DNA of 40,829 bases from Azospirillum isscasi. GTDB taxonomy: Bacteria; Pseudomonadota; Alphaproteobacteria; Azospirillales; Azospirillaceae. Below are positions 1 to 8,151 of this stretch, one piece after another (position 1 is the stretch's first letter; every line of letters begins with the position of its first letter). The stretch lies in the NCBI RefSeq assembly GCF_030849505.1, contig NZ_JAUJFI010000036.1, forward strand, positions 1 to 40,829, in the 5' to 3' direction. A model generated the notes under the pieces. The model did no database searches and was not told the DNA's origin. It saw nothing but the letters and a program-made list of their open reading frames with translations. Position numbers and translations under genes: made by a program.

Positions 1-117
1 CGACAGCTCCTGCCCGGCTTCATTGGCGAGCTGTTTCAGGCGGATGGCCGCGCTCAGGCCCGACGGGCCGGCACCGATGATCAGAACATCAAACTCCAGG
101 CTTTCGCGTCCGCTCAT
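1..117 (-). CDS. Electron transfer flavoprotein-ubiquinone oxidoreductase, N-terminal fragment
   Basis: The first 39 residues of a minus-strand gene are visible; the rest lies beyond the left edge. They begin MSGRESLEFDVLIIGAGPSG and continue into LSAAIRLKQLANEAG. This is the FAD-binding Rossmann glycine motif followed by the AAIRLKQLA stretch typical of ETF-QO. The enzyme is an inner-membrane iron-sulfur flavoprotein that passes electrons from reduced ETF to ubiquinone. The window also encodes both ETF subunits and two acyl-CoA dehydrogenases, so this gene would finish the electron path. Its promoter is probably the LysR-boxed segment at 302-378, which leaves a leader of about 190 nt containing a terminator-like hairpin. 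The family call is firm for so short a fragment; activity cannot be judged. Confidence 0.85.
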   Translation of the reverse strand, partial: MSGRESLEFDVLIIGAGPSGLSAAIRLKQLANEAGQELS

Positions 118-194
118 CAGTAATCCTCATGGGTGGGGCTCGGAAAATCGGGCGATTGTCTCGATCGTCGCCAGACATCGAGTGGCGCCCTTCT

Positions 195-224
195 GAAAAA
201 AGAGCCGGGCGTTGTACGCCCGGC
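195..224 (-). terminator. Intrinsic terminator-like hairpin in the leader of the ETF-QO gene
   Basis: On the minus strand an 8-bp perfect GC stem (GCCGGGCG / CGCCCGGC) with a 5-nt loop is followed by TCTTTTTTC. That is the form of a Rho-independent terminator. No minus-strand gene ends just upstream of it. It lies about 80 nt before the ETF-QO start, so it could be an attenuator or the end of a short RNA. On the plus strand there is no T-tract. Confidence 0.6.
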
Positions 225-301
225 GCAAGTGCCGCACTCCATAGGGAGGAAATACAGAGCACGGGGGAAGTTGTGGATCGAGTCAGCGGTCCCGGGTGCT
301 G

Positions 302-378
302 TGTCCCCAAATCAATCCGCCAGAACGAGCATCAGGTAAAGCCCCGCACGACAAGGTATCGCCGTCGCCTATACCCCC
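302..378 (-). promoter_or_regulatory. Putative LysR-regulated promoter (site F) for the ETF-QO gene
   Basis: Bases 355-375 form GGTAT-N11-ATACC, a perfect 5+5 inverted repeat with the T-N11-A spacing of LysR-type operators. The segment 303-378 matches 23201-23276, upstream of the operon starting at 23170, at 57 of 76 positions without gaps by my hand count. The match extends beyond the box on the minus-strand downstream side, through CTTTAC (possible -35) and a GATTGAT element (possible -10). Because 23170 is read on the minus strand, the conserved direction here also points toward ETF-QO. Promoter activity is inferred. Confidence 0.6.
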
Positions 379-532
379 TCGCAGGCCAAGGAACTGTCGA
401 GCGGTTGATGATTTCCCGGCGGTATTTCAAAATACATCCGTGGGTGCGAAGCCCTCGCTTGAACGGCCATCAGAGGACCGGCAGGTCAGCGGCACGGACC
501 TCCGCCCCGGACGATCCGGTGCCGGCCCGCGG

Positions 533-2179
533 GTGTCGCGGCCAAGCCCCTTCCGTCGGAGCATTGAACTGGAAAAGACGCCCCACAAACGGTCGCTTCT
601 GCACGACCCGACGTTTCGCAATCCCTGGCTTGCGGTCGAATTCTCGTTCCTCGGGATGTTCATTCATGTGGTTGCGGGAAGCTGGCTGATGGCCGAACTG
701 ACCGGTTCGGCGCTGTTCGTCTCGCTGATCCAGACGGCCTATGCCCTGCCGATCGTGCTGTTCTCGATCATCGCCGGAGTCCTGGCCGATACGGTGGACC
801 GCCGGTCGAGCATGGTGTGGTCGCTGCTGGTCTGCCTGCTGGCCTCGATCCTGCTGGCCGCCACGGCGGAGCTGGACCTGCTGAGGCCCTGGGGAATATT
901 GGCTCTCATCGTCATCGTCGGGTGCGGCGTCGCGCTGTTCACCCCACCCTGGCAGGCGGCCCTGGGCGACATCGCGCCACGCGACCAGTTGGTCGAGGCG
1001 GTTTCGTTGCACGCCATCGGCGCCAACGCGATGCGCACCATCGGGCCGTCGCTGGGCGGACTCCTGGTCTCGATGACCGGGGCGACGGTGGCCTTCGCCG
1101 CGGGGGCGCTGACCTACCTGCCAGCACTCCTCCTCATGCTCTTCCGGCCCCCGAAGCTCACGGAAATCACCGACCGGGAACGGTTCGGTTCCGCGCTCGT
1201 CCTGGGAATGCGCTATCTGACGGTGGCGCCCAACCTCGAACTTCTGCTGCTGCGCGCCTTCTTCTTTTCCTTCGCGGCCATGTGCGTCATGGCGATGCTG
1301 CCGCTCGTCGCACAGGCGCAGTACGGTCTCGGCGCCGGCGCCTACGGTTTCCTGTATGGCGGTTACGGCCTGGGGGCGATACTCGGCGGCATAGGCTTGA
1401 AACGCCTTCGCAGGCATTTCTCAATGGACCGGATCGTCGGTGCATCCTTTCTGCTCACCGGCGCCGCGATGCTGGCCTTGGCATTGAGCCGCCAACTTTG
1501 GCAGGGGCTGATCTGCACGGTGCTGGCCGGGGCGGCCTGGCTTATCGTGCATTCGCTGCACAACAGCGCGTTGCAGCTTTCGACCCCGCGTTGGATCGCC
1601 GGGCGGATCGTGGCGACGTTCATGACCTCGGTCTATCTCGGTCTGGCGATCGGCGGCTGGGTTTGGGGGGCGCTTGCCGGATGGCTGGGCGTCGATGGTG
1701 CCTTGATCGCGGCGGCGGTCGCGGCGCTGATCCCCTTCGCGCTGGCGCTGCGTTTTCCGCTGCCCGGCGCCCCCGCCCATGACCTGGAGCCGCTGGCCGG
1801 CTCGGTCATCGCCACGGACGAACAAGGGAACGGACTGAAAGGCGGACCGCTTTACATCGTCATCGAGCACGACATCGACCCGGTGAACAGCCCGTCCTTC
1901 CTTGCGCTGATGGCTCAGAGGCGGCGGCATCTGACGCAGCTGGGCGCCAGTCACTGGATGGTCCTGCGCGACATCCGCAATTCCGGGCGCTGGACGGAAT
2001 CCTTCTACACCGCAAGCTGGTCGGATTACCGGCGCATGATGGCAAGACACAGCGCCGAGACGGCTTTCCTGCGCAAGTCCGCGGCCGAGTTGCAGCGGAA
2101 CGGCAAGGAACCGTGCGCCCGCCTGATGCTTTACGAGCCGGTCACCCGCTCGCTGTCGGCACCGATCCTCAGAACCTGA
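533..2179 (+). CDS. MFS transporter of the EntS/MFS_3 type with a C-terminal cytoplasmic domain
   Basis: This is a major facilitator, probably a drug or metabolite exporter. The core begins at FRNPWLAVEFSFLGMF and has about 12 hydrophobic segments, with the intracellular motif GVLADTVDRRS after the second segment. The hydrophilic tail of about 110 residues (YIVIEHDIDPVNSPSFLALM, later TESFYTASWSDY) is typical of the MFS_3 or transmembrane-effector family. The open frame extends up to 296, but the first 80 residues are low-complexity and overlap the promoter segment at 302-378. I therefore prefer the in-frame GTG at 533, which leaves the usual short lead of about 27 residues. GTG at 440 is another option and none has a good ribosome site. 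The stop is 5 bp from the converging stop of the next gene. A link to the catabolic pathway is possible but not shown. Confidence 0.8.
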   Translation: MSRPSPFRRSIELEKTPHKRSLLHDPTFRNPWLAVEFSFLGMFIHVVAGSWLMAELTGSALFVSLIQTAYALPIVLFSIIAGVLADTVDRRSSMVWSLLVCLLASILLAATAELDLLRPWGILALIVIVGCGVALFTPPWQAALGDIAPRDQLVEAVSLHAIGANAMRTIGPSLGGLLVSMTGATVAFAAGALTYLPALLLMLFRPPKLTEITDRERFGSALVLGMRYLTVAPNLELLLLRAFFFSFAAMCVMAMLPLVAQAQYGLGAGAYGFLYGGYGLGAILGGIGLKRLRRHFSMDRIVGASFLLTGAAMLALALSRQLWQGLICTVLAGAAWLIVHSLHNSALQLSTPRWIAGRIVATFMTSVYLGLAIGGWVWGALAGWLGVDGALIAAAVAALIPFALALRFPLPGAPAHDLEPLAGSVIATDEQGNGLKGGPLYIVIEHDIDPVNSPSFLALMAQRRRHLTQLGASHWMVLRDIRNSGRWTESFYTASWSDYRRMMARHSAETAFLRKSAAELQRNGKEPCARLMLYEPVTRSLSAPILRT

Positions 2180-2184
2180 CCGCT

Positions 2185-3003
2185 CTATGGCACCGGCGCT
2201 CTTGCCAGAATGCGGGCCGCCCGCGCCTTGACCGGGGCGTCCACCATTTCGCCATCCACGACGGCCACCCCGTCCCCCGCGGCCATCACCCGCCTTGCCC
2301 AGGCAAGCTGGGCCTGGGACGGCAGGAACGCCTCGCCGATCTCGGCGATCTGGGCGGGGTGAACGGCGAGCTTGCCGCCCATGCCCAAGGAGCGCGCGTG
2401 CTCGGCATCGGCGCGGGCGGCGCCCGGAGTCCGCACGTCCGCCGTCACCCCGTCGATGGGGGCGGCGATGCCGGCGAGCCTCGCGGCAAGAACCAGTTCC
2501 ATCCGCATCGGATCGAGCACCGGCCGGATGTGGTCCGCGCCCACATCGACACAGAAATCCAGCGTCCCGAAGGCAAGCCCCACCACCGCGGGGTGCGCGG
2601 CCAGGAGGCGCGCGGTGGCGATGCCCCGCGCCGTCTCGACCAGGGCGATGATCGGCACGCCCGGCACGCCGGCGGCGAAAGCGTCGAAGGCGGGTCCGGC
2701 CTCGGCCTTGGGCAGCATCACGGCGTCCGGGCGCATGCGCTCCAGAAGCCGCACATCCTCGGCATGGGCGCCCGATCCGATCGCGTTGATCCGCCAGACG
2801 CAGGGAATGCCGGCGAGGCCGGAAACGATCGCCGTCCGCGCCGCGGCCTTGTCCGCAGGGGCCACCGCATCCTCAAGATCGAGGATCACCGCCGAGGCGC
2901 CGGACGCCGCCGCCTTGGCAAACCGCTCGGGGCGGTTCGCCGGCACGAACAGCATCGAGACCGGACCGCGCCGCAGGACATCCGCATTGTTTTCCACCGA
3001 CAT
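2185..3003 (-). CDS. HpcH/HpaI (CitE-like) CoA-ester lyase, probable citramalyl-CoA lyase
   Basis: This 272-residue protein has the CitE-like TIM-barrel signatures: SMLFVPANRPERFAKA near the start, AVILDLEDAVAP around residues 39-50, the metal-ligand glutamate in ALVETARG, GLAFGTLDFCVDVG, and GGKLAVHPAQI near the end. The family cleaves 3-hydroxy-3-methyl or malyl-type CoA esters to acetyl-CoA and a keto acid using Mg2+. The gene follows the mct-like gene by 12 bp, has an AGGAGG ribosome site, and is probably co-transcribed with it. Mct makes mesaconyl-C4-CoA and the meh-like product hydrates it to citramalyl-CoA. Cleavage to pyruvate and acetyl-CoA is therefore the most sensible job. Substrate is inferred from context; family membership is clear. 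Confidence 0.85.
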   Translation of the reverse strand: MSVENNADVLRRGPVSMLFVPANRPERFAKAAASGASAVILDLEDAVAPADKAAARTAIVSGLAGIPCVWRINAIGSGAHAEDVRLLERMRPDAVMLPKAEAGPAFDAFAAGVPGVPIIALVETARGIATARLLAAHPAVVGLAFGTLDFCVDVGADHIRPVLDPMRMELVLAARLAGIAAPIDGVTADVRTPGAARADAEHARSLGMGGKLAVHPAQIAEIGEAFLPSQAQLAWARRVMAAGDGVAVVDGEMVDAPVKARAARILARAPVP

Positions 3004-3015
3004 GACCGCACCTCC

Positions 3016-4236
3016 TCACGCCACCGCGACCAGACCCTGATCGACCAGCCGGCCGATCTCACCGGAACCGAGCCCCAGATGCTCGGCCAGGACACGCTCG
3101 GTATCGGCACCAAGCCGCGCCGCCGGTTTCGGCGGCTGCCGCGTGAGGCCCTCGAACCGCGCCAGTGCACCGGGCACGGGAGCGACGGCGCCGCTGACCT
3201 GACGGATCTCGGCGAAGATCGCGTTGTCGCGGACCAGCCGCGGGTCTTCGGCCACCGCCTCGCGCAAGGTTCGATAGGGTTCCCAGCAAACCCCGCCCCG
3301 TTCGAGCAAGGCCGCCAGATCATCATAGTCCAACCGGGCGCAGCCGAGGGCGAACAGCGCGCCAAGCGCCTCGCGATGAATGAAACGCTGGCCCTCATCG
3401 ACCGCGAAGCTGACGTCGAGCCGGTCCTCCAGCGCCGCGACGTCCGCAGCCACCCCCAGGGCATCGACGAGACCCCGCCATTGCTTCGGCGTGATCGCCA
3501 CGATCATCACCTGGCGGCCGTCCTTTGCGGCGAAGTTGCGCCCGAAGGCGCCGTAAAGCGCATTTCCGAAGCGGCCCCGGTCGCCGCCCTGCAACACTTC
3601 GGCCACCTGCCCCAGATGGGCGAGCGAACCGATGGCGATGTCGCTCAGCGCCACGCGGATTTCGCCGCCCTCGCCCGTCCGGCGCCGCCGCCGCTCAGCG
3701 CACATCAGCGCGAACGCGCCGTAGGCACCGGCCAGAAGGTCCCAGGCGGGCACGGTGGAATTCACCGGGTCGGCACCGTTCTGACGGTCGTCACCCGTCA
3801 TGTAAGGGACACCGACCGCGGCGTTCACCGTGTAGTCCACACCGTTGCGGCCGTCCGGCCAGCCTTGCACGCGCAGCGTGATCAGATCAGGCCGATGGAC
3901 GGCCAGGTTTTCATGCGAGAGAAAGCCCTTGCGCGGATAGTTCGTGACGAAAAGCCCCCTGCCCTCCCCCGGCGCTGTGACGATTCGGATGGCCAGCTCA
4001 CGCCCCTCGGGGCGGGCGAGGTCGATCGCAACGGACAGTTTGCCTTTGTTCAGGCTTTCCCAGTAAAGCGAATCCCCGGACGGGCCTTGCGGCCATCGCT
4101 TGTGGTCCGGCCCGCCGCCAATCGCGTCGAAGCGGATGACGGTGGCGCCGAACTGTTGCAGATGCAGCGCGCAGGAAGGGCCGGCGATGAAGGACGCCCC
4201 TTCGACCACCACCAGATCCTTCAGAATATCGTACAT
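3016..4236 (-). CDS. mct: Mesaconyl-CoA C1:C4 CoA transferase-like (class III CaiB/BaiF family)
   Basis: This 406-residue class III CoA-transferase lines up closely, as I recall it, with Mct (2-methylfumaryl-CoA isomerase) of the 3-hydroxypropionate bicycle. Shared stretches include VVEGASFIAGP, VIRFDAIGGGPDHKRWP, LNKGKLSVAIDL, DYTVNAAVGVPYMTG and PAWDLLAG, where D166 is the probable nucleophile, then LYGAFGRNF. Mct moves CoA within mesaconyl-CoA from the C1 to the C4 carboxyl. Its length is close to the Chloroflexus enzyme, about 409 residues. The start at 4236 has GGGAGG 8 nt upstream; the longer frame to 4272 adds an atypical tail. It is followed closely by the CitE-like lyase. The similarity is from memory and not from a search; other CaiB functions remain possible. 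Confidence 0.82.
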   Translation of the reverse strand: MYDILKDLVVVEGASFIAGPSCALHLQQFGATVIRFDAIGGGPDHKRWPQGPSGDSLYWESLNKGKLSVAIDLARPEGRELAIRIVTAPGEGRGLFVTNYPRKGFLSHENLAVHRPDLITLRVQGWPDGRNGVDYTVNAAVGVPYMTGDDRQNGADPVNSTVPAWDLLAGAYGAFALMCAERRRRRTGEGGEIRVALSDIAIGSLAHLGQVAEVLQGGDRGRFGNALYGAFGRNFAAKDGRQVMIVAITPKQWRGLVDALGVAADVAALEDRLDVSFAVDEGQRFIHREALGALFALGCARLDYDDLAALLERGGVCWEPYRTLREAVAEDPRLVRDNAIFAEIRQVSGAVAPVPGALARFEGLTRQPPKPAARLGADTERVLAEHLGLGSGEIGRLVDQGLVAVA

Positions 4237-4308
4237 CGCATGAACCTCCCTCGTGGACCGGGCCGCCTGCACGCGCCGCGGAAAGGGGCACGGGTCGCTT
4301 GAAAAGGT

Positions 4309-4354
4309 AAAAACGCACGGTGTCCCGGCAGGCGAAGGCCCTCCGGGACACCGT
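4309..4354 (-). terminator. Rho-independent terminator after the thioesterase gene
   Basis: A 12-bp perfect stem (ACGGTGTCCCGG and its complement, 4317-4328 and 4343-4354) with a 14-nt loop is followed on the minus strand by GCGTTTTTACC. It lies 21 bp after the thioesterase stop. It separates the TRAP-binding-protein/thioesterase unit from the mct-like unit. Confidence 0.75.
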
Positions 4355-4375
4355 TCTTCGAGCCCTTGGACCCGA

Positions 4376-4786
4376 TCAGTCCGCCGCGGAACGCGGGATG
4401 AACACCTTGAAGGTTGCCGACGCCTTGGCCACCAGAGTTCCAGCCTCGTCCCTCACCGAAGCCTCCAGGAAGCGGATGCTCCTGCCGCGGCGCTGCCAGC
4501 CGGAGGTGCAGGTCAGCCGTCCGCGCGCCGCGGCGAGATAGCTGACGTTCAGCATCAGCGTGGAGCTGGATGTGCCCGGCGGGTCTCCCTCGGTCGCGGC
4601 GAAGCCCAGGGTCGTGTCGATCAAGGTCGCCGCGGCGCCGCCGTGGACATCGCCCTTGCGGTTCTGGAAGCGCGGCTTGTCCGGCAGAACCATGACCACC
4701 CTTTCCGCGCTGCGCTCAAGGATCTCAAGCCCAAGGTCGTTGACGAAAGGGGCAATGTCACGATGAACCAGCAGACTTTCCGCCAT
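4376..4786 (-). CDS. PaaI-type hotdog-fold thioesterase
   Basis: This 136-residue protein starts MAESLLVHRDIAPFV and has the 4HBT/PaaI signature GDVHGGAAATLIDTTLGFAA at about residues 45-65, then LMLNVSYLAAARG and FLEASVRDEAGTLVAKASATF. Such enzymes hydrolyse acyl-CoA thioesters and often recycle CoA trapped in dead-end intermediates. The start at 4786 has AAGGAGG 6 nt upstream; the longer frame is an arginine-rich extension without support. It lies 84 bp downstream of the TRAP binding protein and is closed by a terminator, so the two form a small operon. Its substrate cannot be told from the sequence. Confidence 0.85.
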   Translation of the reverse strand: MAESLLVHRDIAPFVNDLGLEILERSAERVVMVLPDKPRFQNRKGDVHGGAAATLIDTTLGFAATEGDPPGTSSSTLMLNVSYLAAARGRLTCTSGWQRRGRSIRFLEASVRDEAGTLVAKASATFKVFIPRSAAD

Positions 4787-4870
4787 GGCGTCCTCCTTGC
4801 GTGTTCGCCGGGCCGGCATGGCCTCACACCGGCGGCGCCTGAACGCTTCCATCGAGCGCCGCCGCTCGTA

Positions 4871-5896
4871 TCAGTGGGTCGGATTGATGCCCATGGCGGT
4901 GACGACGGATTTGCCGTCCTTGCCCACCCGCGCCATTTCATTGAACCACTCCGTGACGACATGCTGGACCTTGGCCGTCCACGCCGCCGATTGCTCGGGC
5001 GTCAGCGTGATCATCTCCATCTTGAACTCCTCGACGAAGCGCTTGTGCAGTTCGGCGTCGTGCCGGTCCAACCAGGCGCAGAGCCGATTCTGCGTCTCCA
5101 CGCCGATGTCGGTCAGGGCCTTCTGCGCCGTGGGGGAAAGCTTCTTGAAGGAACGCTCGCTGATCGTCATGACCGCGCCCGCCGAACCCATGTGCAGGCC
5201 GGTCAGCACATGCTTCAGATGGGTTTCCAGCGAATAGGGCAGGATGCCCGACGCTGGGAAATACATGCCGTCGATCGTGCCCCGGCTCACCGCGTCGTAG
5301 CTTTCGGACGATGCGAGCGACACCGGCACCGCGCCGAGGCTGCGCAGGCTTTTCGAGATGGCCGCTCCGTTGCCGCGCAACTTCAGTCCCCGGATGTCCT
5401 CGGGCGTGACAACCTTCCTGCTGGTCGTGAACACGTCGTAGGGCGCCATCATGCCGATGTAGAGCACCCGATAGCCCTGCGGCGCGTATTCCTGCTTGTC
5501 GAGCACGCCGCCCGGCTGCAGGATCGTCCACAGCCTCTGAGTGCCGTCGCAGGAGGAACGGAAGAGCGTCGGCAGTTCCATCACCGAGGAGAGCGGGAAT
5601 TTCTCGGCTTCAAGGGACGGCACGATATAGGCCAGATCGACCAGCTTGCTCTTGATCAGTGCGCTTTGCCCCTTTCCAAGCTGCGATGCGGGAAAGATAT
5701 CGATCGACACCTCGCCGTTGGTGCGCTTCTTCACCTCTTCGGCAAAAGGCTTGATGCCTTCGACCGACAGGTAATGGGTGTCCGGGTAGGTGTGAGACAA
5801 CTTCAACGTGACAGACTCGGCACGCGCCGGCAGCGCCGCGAATGCAAGAAGCGAAGTTGCAAGCACAGTCGTCGCAGTACGGAAACGGGTCTTCAT
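4871..5896 (-). CDS. dctP: TRAP transporter solute-binding protein, DctP family
   Basis: This 341-residue periplasmic binding protein has a signal peptide (KTRFR, hydrophobic core, cleavage likely after ALPARA at residue 26). DctP signatures follow: LKLSHTYPDTHYLS, FPASQLGKGQ, GLKLRGNG with R174 as the expected carboxylate-binding arginine, and ASSESYDAVSRGTIDGMYFP. These proteins capture organic acids for Na+-driven uptake through a DctQM pair. No membrane subunits adjoin it; the only DctQ and DctM genes in the window are about 20 kb away at 25942-27737. The ribosome site is GGGGAGGTG, 6 nt before the start. A partial LysR-like box lies about 58 bp upstream. The ligand is inferred to be a dicarboxylate from context. 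Confidence 0.9.
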   Translation of the reverse strand: MKTRFRTATTVLATSLLAFAALPARAESVTLKLSHTYPDTHYLSVEGIKPFAEEVKKRTNGEVSIDIFPASQLGKGQSALIKSKLVDLAYIVPSLEAEKFPLSSVMELPTLFRSSCDGTQRLWTILQPGGVLDKQEYAPQGYRVLYIGMMAPYDVFTTSRKVVTPEDIRGLKLRGNGAAISKSLRSLGAVPVSLASSESYDAVSRGTIDGMYFPASGILPYSLETHLKHVLTGLHMGSAGAVMTISERSFKKLSPTAQKALTDIGVETQNRLCAWLDRHDAELHKRFVEEFKMEMITLTPEQSAAWTAKVQHVVTEWFNEMARVGKDGKSVVTAMGINPTH

Positions 5897-5950
5897 AAAT
5901 CACCTCCCCAGGGCACGACCCGCCATTTCCTTAGGGCCGCACCGTTTGAT

Positions 5951-5975
5951 GTTATAGGCTGTCCGCCTCTATTCT
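5951..5975 (-). promoter_or_regulatory. Partial LysR-like box (site A) upstream of dctP
   Basis: The sequence has the imperfect inverted repeat TATAGGC-TGTCC-GCCTCTAT. Read on the minus strand it contains ACAGCCTAT, also present in sites B and D. It resembles the sites upstream of other units in this island but lacks the exact T-N11-A spacing. Function is inferred. Confidence 0.35.
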
Positions 5976-6104
5976 CCCCGCTGAAGGCCCGGAGATCGCA
6001 ACTCTGAGGCCAGCGCTGGGCAATTGACAAGCAAGGAACTGGCTTAAGGTCCGACAGGATGCGCCTATGGCAGAGCCGTTCAGGCGCCGCATCCCGAGGC
6101 ACGG

Positions 6105-7262
6105 TCACGCCGTCCCCCGTTGCACGAAGGCGCCGGAGGCCAAGCCCTCTTCGATCTCCACGGGAGCGAACCCCCAGTCCGCCAGAACCGCGCGGGTGTC
6201 GGCACCATCGGGCACCGGCGGCGAAGAGATCCGCGGTCGGCTGCGTGAAAAGCGCGGTGCCGGCGCGGGGTGGCGGATGCCGGCCAGTTCCACCACGGAT
6301 CGGCGCGCCTGGTTGTGCGGATGCGACGGGGCCTCGGCCAAGGACAGGACCGGCGTCACGCAGGCGTCGCTGCCCTCGAACACCACTTCCCATTCGGCGC
6401 GGTTCCGGCTCGCGATCCGCAGGGCGATGATCCGGCGCAGTTCCGGCCAGGACGCGCGGTCGTTCTGAGGTGGCAGCGTCGCGGGATCGAGGCCCAGCCC
6501 TTCCAGGAACAGACCATAGAACCTCGGTTCGATGCAGCCGACCGCCAGATGAAGCCCGTCCGCCGTCTCGTAGGTGGTGTAATAGGGCGCGCCACCATCG
6601 AGGATGTTCTCACCCCGCCCGGGCCGGAGCCGGCCCGCCGCCAGAAAGCCATGGAAGACCGCAAGCAGGCTGTTCACGCCGTCCAGCATGGCCGCATCGA
6701 CCATCTGGCCCTGGCCGGAGCGCAGAGCCTCGACATGTGCGCACAGGACGCCGAAGGCCAGATACATCGCCCCGCCGCCATAATCCCCCACAAGGTTGAG
6801 CGGCGGAACGGGCGCCCCGCCGGCCGGACCGATCATGCCCAGCGCCCCGGACAGCGCGATGTAGTTGATGTCGTGACCCGCGGTCATGGCGAGCGGCCCG
6901 TCCAGCCCCCAGCCGGTGGCCTTGCCATAGACGATGCGGGGCTGGGCTCGGCGGCAATGCTCGTATCCGATGCCGAGCCGTTCCGCGACACCGGGGCGCC
7001 AGCCTTCCAGCACGACATCGGCTTGCGCCACCATCCGCAGAAAGGCGGTGCGGCCTGCCGGGGACTTCAGGTCCATCGCCACCGAGCGTTTGTTGCGGCC
7101 CCGCAGTTCGAACTCGATGGGCCGTTCGATTCCCAGGTCCGCCGTGGTCACGCGGTCGATGCGGATCACCTCGGCCCCCATGTCGGCCAGCATCATCCCC
7201 GCGAAGGGCACCGGCCCCATCGCGGCGATCTCAAGAACCTTCAAACCGGCCAGCGGACCCAT
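6105..7262 (-). CDS. Alpha-methylacyl-CoA racemase-like protein (class III CoA-transferase fold)
   Basis: This 385-residue protein has the racemase branch signatures rather than those of a transferase: GLKVLEIAAMGPVPFAGMML, then GHDINY (H130), LVGDYGGG (D160) and CIEPRFY (E245). These match the catalytic His/Asp/Glu set of mycobacterial MCR (H126, D156, E241) with a constant offset of four. The enzyme interconverts (2R)- and (2S)-2-methylacyl-CoA, needed because acyl-CoA dehydrogenases take only the 2S form. The start at 7262 has GGGAGG 6 nt upstream; the longer frame to 7349 overlaps the preceding gene and is unlikely. It is the last gene of the operon that also encodes Mcd, so (2R)-methylsuccinyl-CoA is an attractive substrate, by inference. 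Confidence 0.85.
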   Translation of the reverse strand: MGPLAGLKVLEIAAMGPVPFAGMMLADMGAEVIRIDRVTTADLGIERPIEFELRGRNKRSVAMDLKSPAGRTAFLRMVAQADVVLEGWRPGVAERLGIGYEHCRRAQPRIVYGKATGWGLDGPLAMTAGHDINYIALSGALGMIGPAGGAPVPPLNLVGDYGGGAMYLAFGVLCAHVEALRSGQGQMVDAAMLDGVNSLLAVFHGFLAAGRLRPGRGENILDGGAPYYTTYETADGLHLAVGCIEPRFYGLFLEGLGLDPATLPPQNDRASWPELRRIIALRIASRNRAEWEVVFEGSDACVTPVLSLAEAPSHPHNQARRSVVELAGIRHPAPAPRFSRSRPRISSPPVPDGADTRAVLADWGFAPVEIEEGLASGAFVQRGTA

Positions 7263-7323
7263 CTTTTCCTCCCGATGAGATCGTCGGGGAGCGTCGGCGA
7301 GGCCCCCGTCTCCAAAAGCGGTG

Positions 7324-8106
7324 TCAGAGCGTGGTGGCGAAGCCGCCATCGACCGGGATCACCGCACCGGTGACATAGGCGCCGGCCATCGACGCCAGAT
7401 AGATCGCGGCACCGGCCATATCGCTCGCCCCGGTCAGGCGCTTCAGGGGGATCGGCGCGGTCAGAGCCTCCTCGCCCTTGGACTCCAAGGTGCCGGCCAG
7501 CATCTTCGACGGGAAAAGCCCCGGCGCGATCACGTTGACGGTGATGTGTTCGGGGGCCAGCCGATAGGCCAGATGCGCCGAAAGCTGGTGCACCGCCGCC
7601 TTGGACGAGGAATAGGCGAAGGTCTCGTGCTTGGGCACATGGAAGGCGTCGATCGAGCCCACGTTGATCACCCGCGCCGGCGCGCCATGCCGCCCCGCGG
7701 CCTTCAGCATCGGCACCAGATCGCGGATGAAGAAGAAAAGCCCCTTCACATTCAGATCGAACACCTTGTCCCAGCCGTCTTCGGGATATTCGGCAAGCGG
7801 AGCGGCCCAGATGGTGCCGGCGTTGTTGATCAGAACGTCGAGCTGGCTTTCATGCTGCTGCAACGCCGCGATGAAGGCGTCGCGGCCAGCCTCGGTCGAC
7901 AGATCCGCCGGGATGCCGCGACAGGTTCCAAAGGCCGACAGCCGCGCTGCCGTCTTCTCGACTTCGGCAGCGCGGCGGGCGCAGATGTAGACCCGCGCGC
8001 CCGCCCTGACGAAGGTTTCGGCGATCGCCTCGCCGATGCCCCGGCTGCCGCCGGTTATCACCACGCTCTTGCCGCCGACTCCGAACAAGTCCTCAATCAC
8101 GGACAT
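7324..8106 (-). CDS. Short-chain dehydrogenase/reductase
   Basis: This classical SDR has 260 residues. It has the cofactor motif TGGSRGIG at about 19-26, the NNAG motif, the active-site serine in NVGSIDA and YSSSK as the catalytic Tyr-x3-Lys. The arginine in CARR after the second strand suggests NADP(H) preference. It ends VTGAVIPVDGGFATTL as usual for this class. It probably acts as a 3-oxoacyl reductase or 3-hydroxyacyl-CoA dehydrogenase, but sequence does not fix the substrate. It lies between the CoA-transferase and racemase genes in one minus-strand operon, with a GGGAGG-type ribosome site before the start. Confidence 0.88.
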   Translation of the reverse strand: MSVIEDLFGVGGKSVVITGGSRGIGEAIAETFVRAGARVYICARRAAEVEKTAARLSAFGTCRGIPADLSTEAGRDAFIAALQQHESQLDVLINNAGTIWAAPLAEYPEDGWDKVFDLNVKGLFFFIRDLVPMLKAAGRHGAPARVINVGSIDAFHVPKHETFAYSSSKAAVHQLSAHLAYRLAPEHITVNVIAPGLFPSKMLAGTLESKGEEALTAPIPLKRLTGASDMAGAAIYLASMAGAYVTGAVIPVDGGFATTL

Positions 8107-8151
8107 GCCTTTCCTCCCGATGATGTCATGTTGGTTGCGGTGCGGGGCGCT

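Noticed and set aside
2113-4302. 729-codon plus-strand open frame
   Set aside because: It lies opposite the mct-like and lyase genes, is rich in Arg/Gly/His as expected for antisense of high-GC genes, and shows no family motif.
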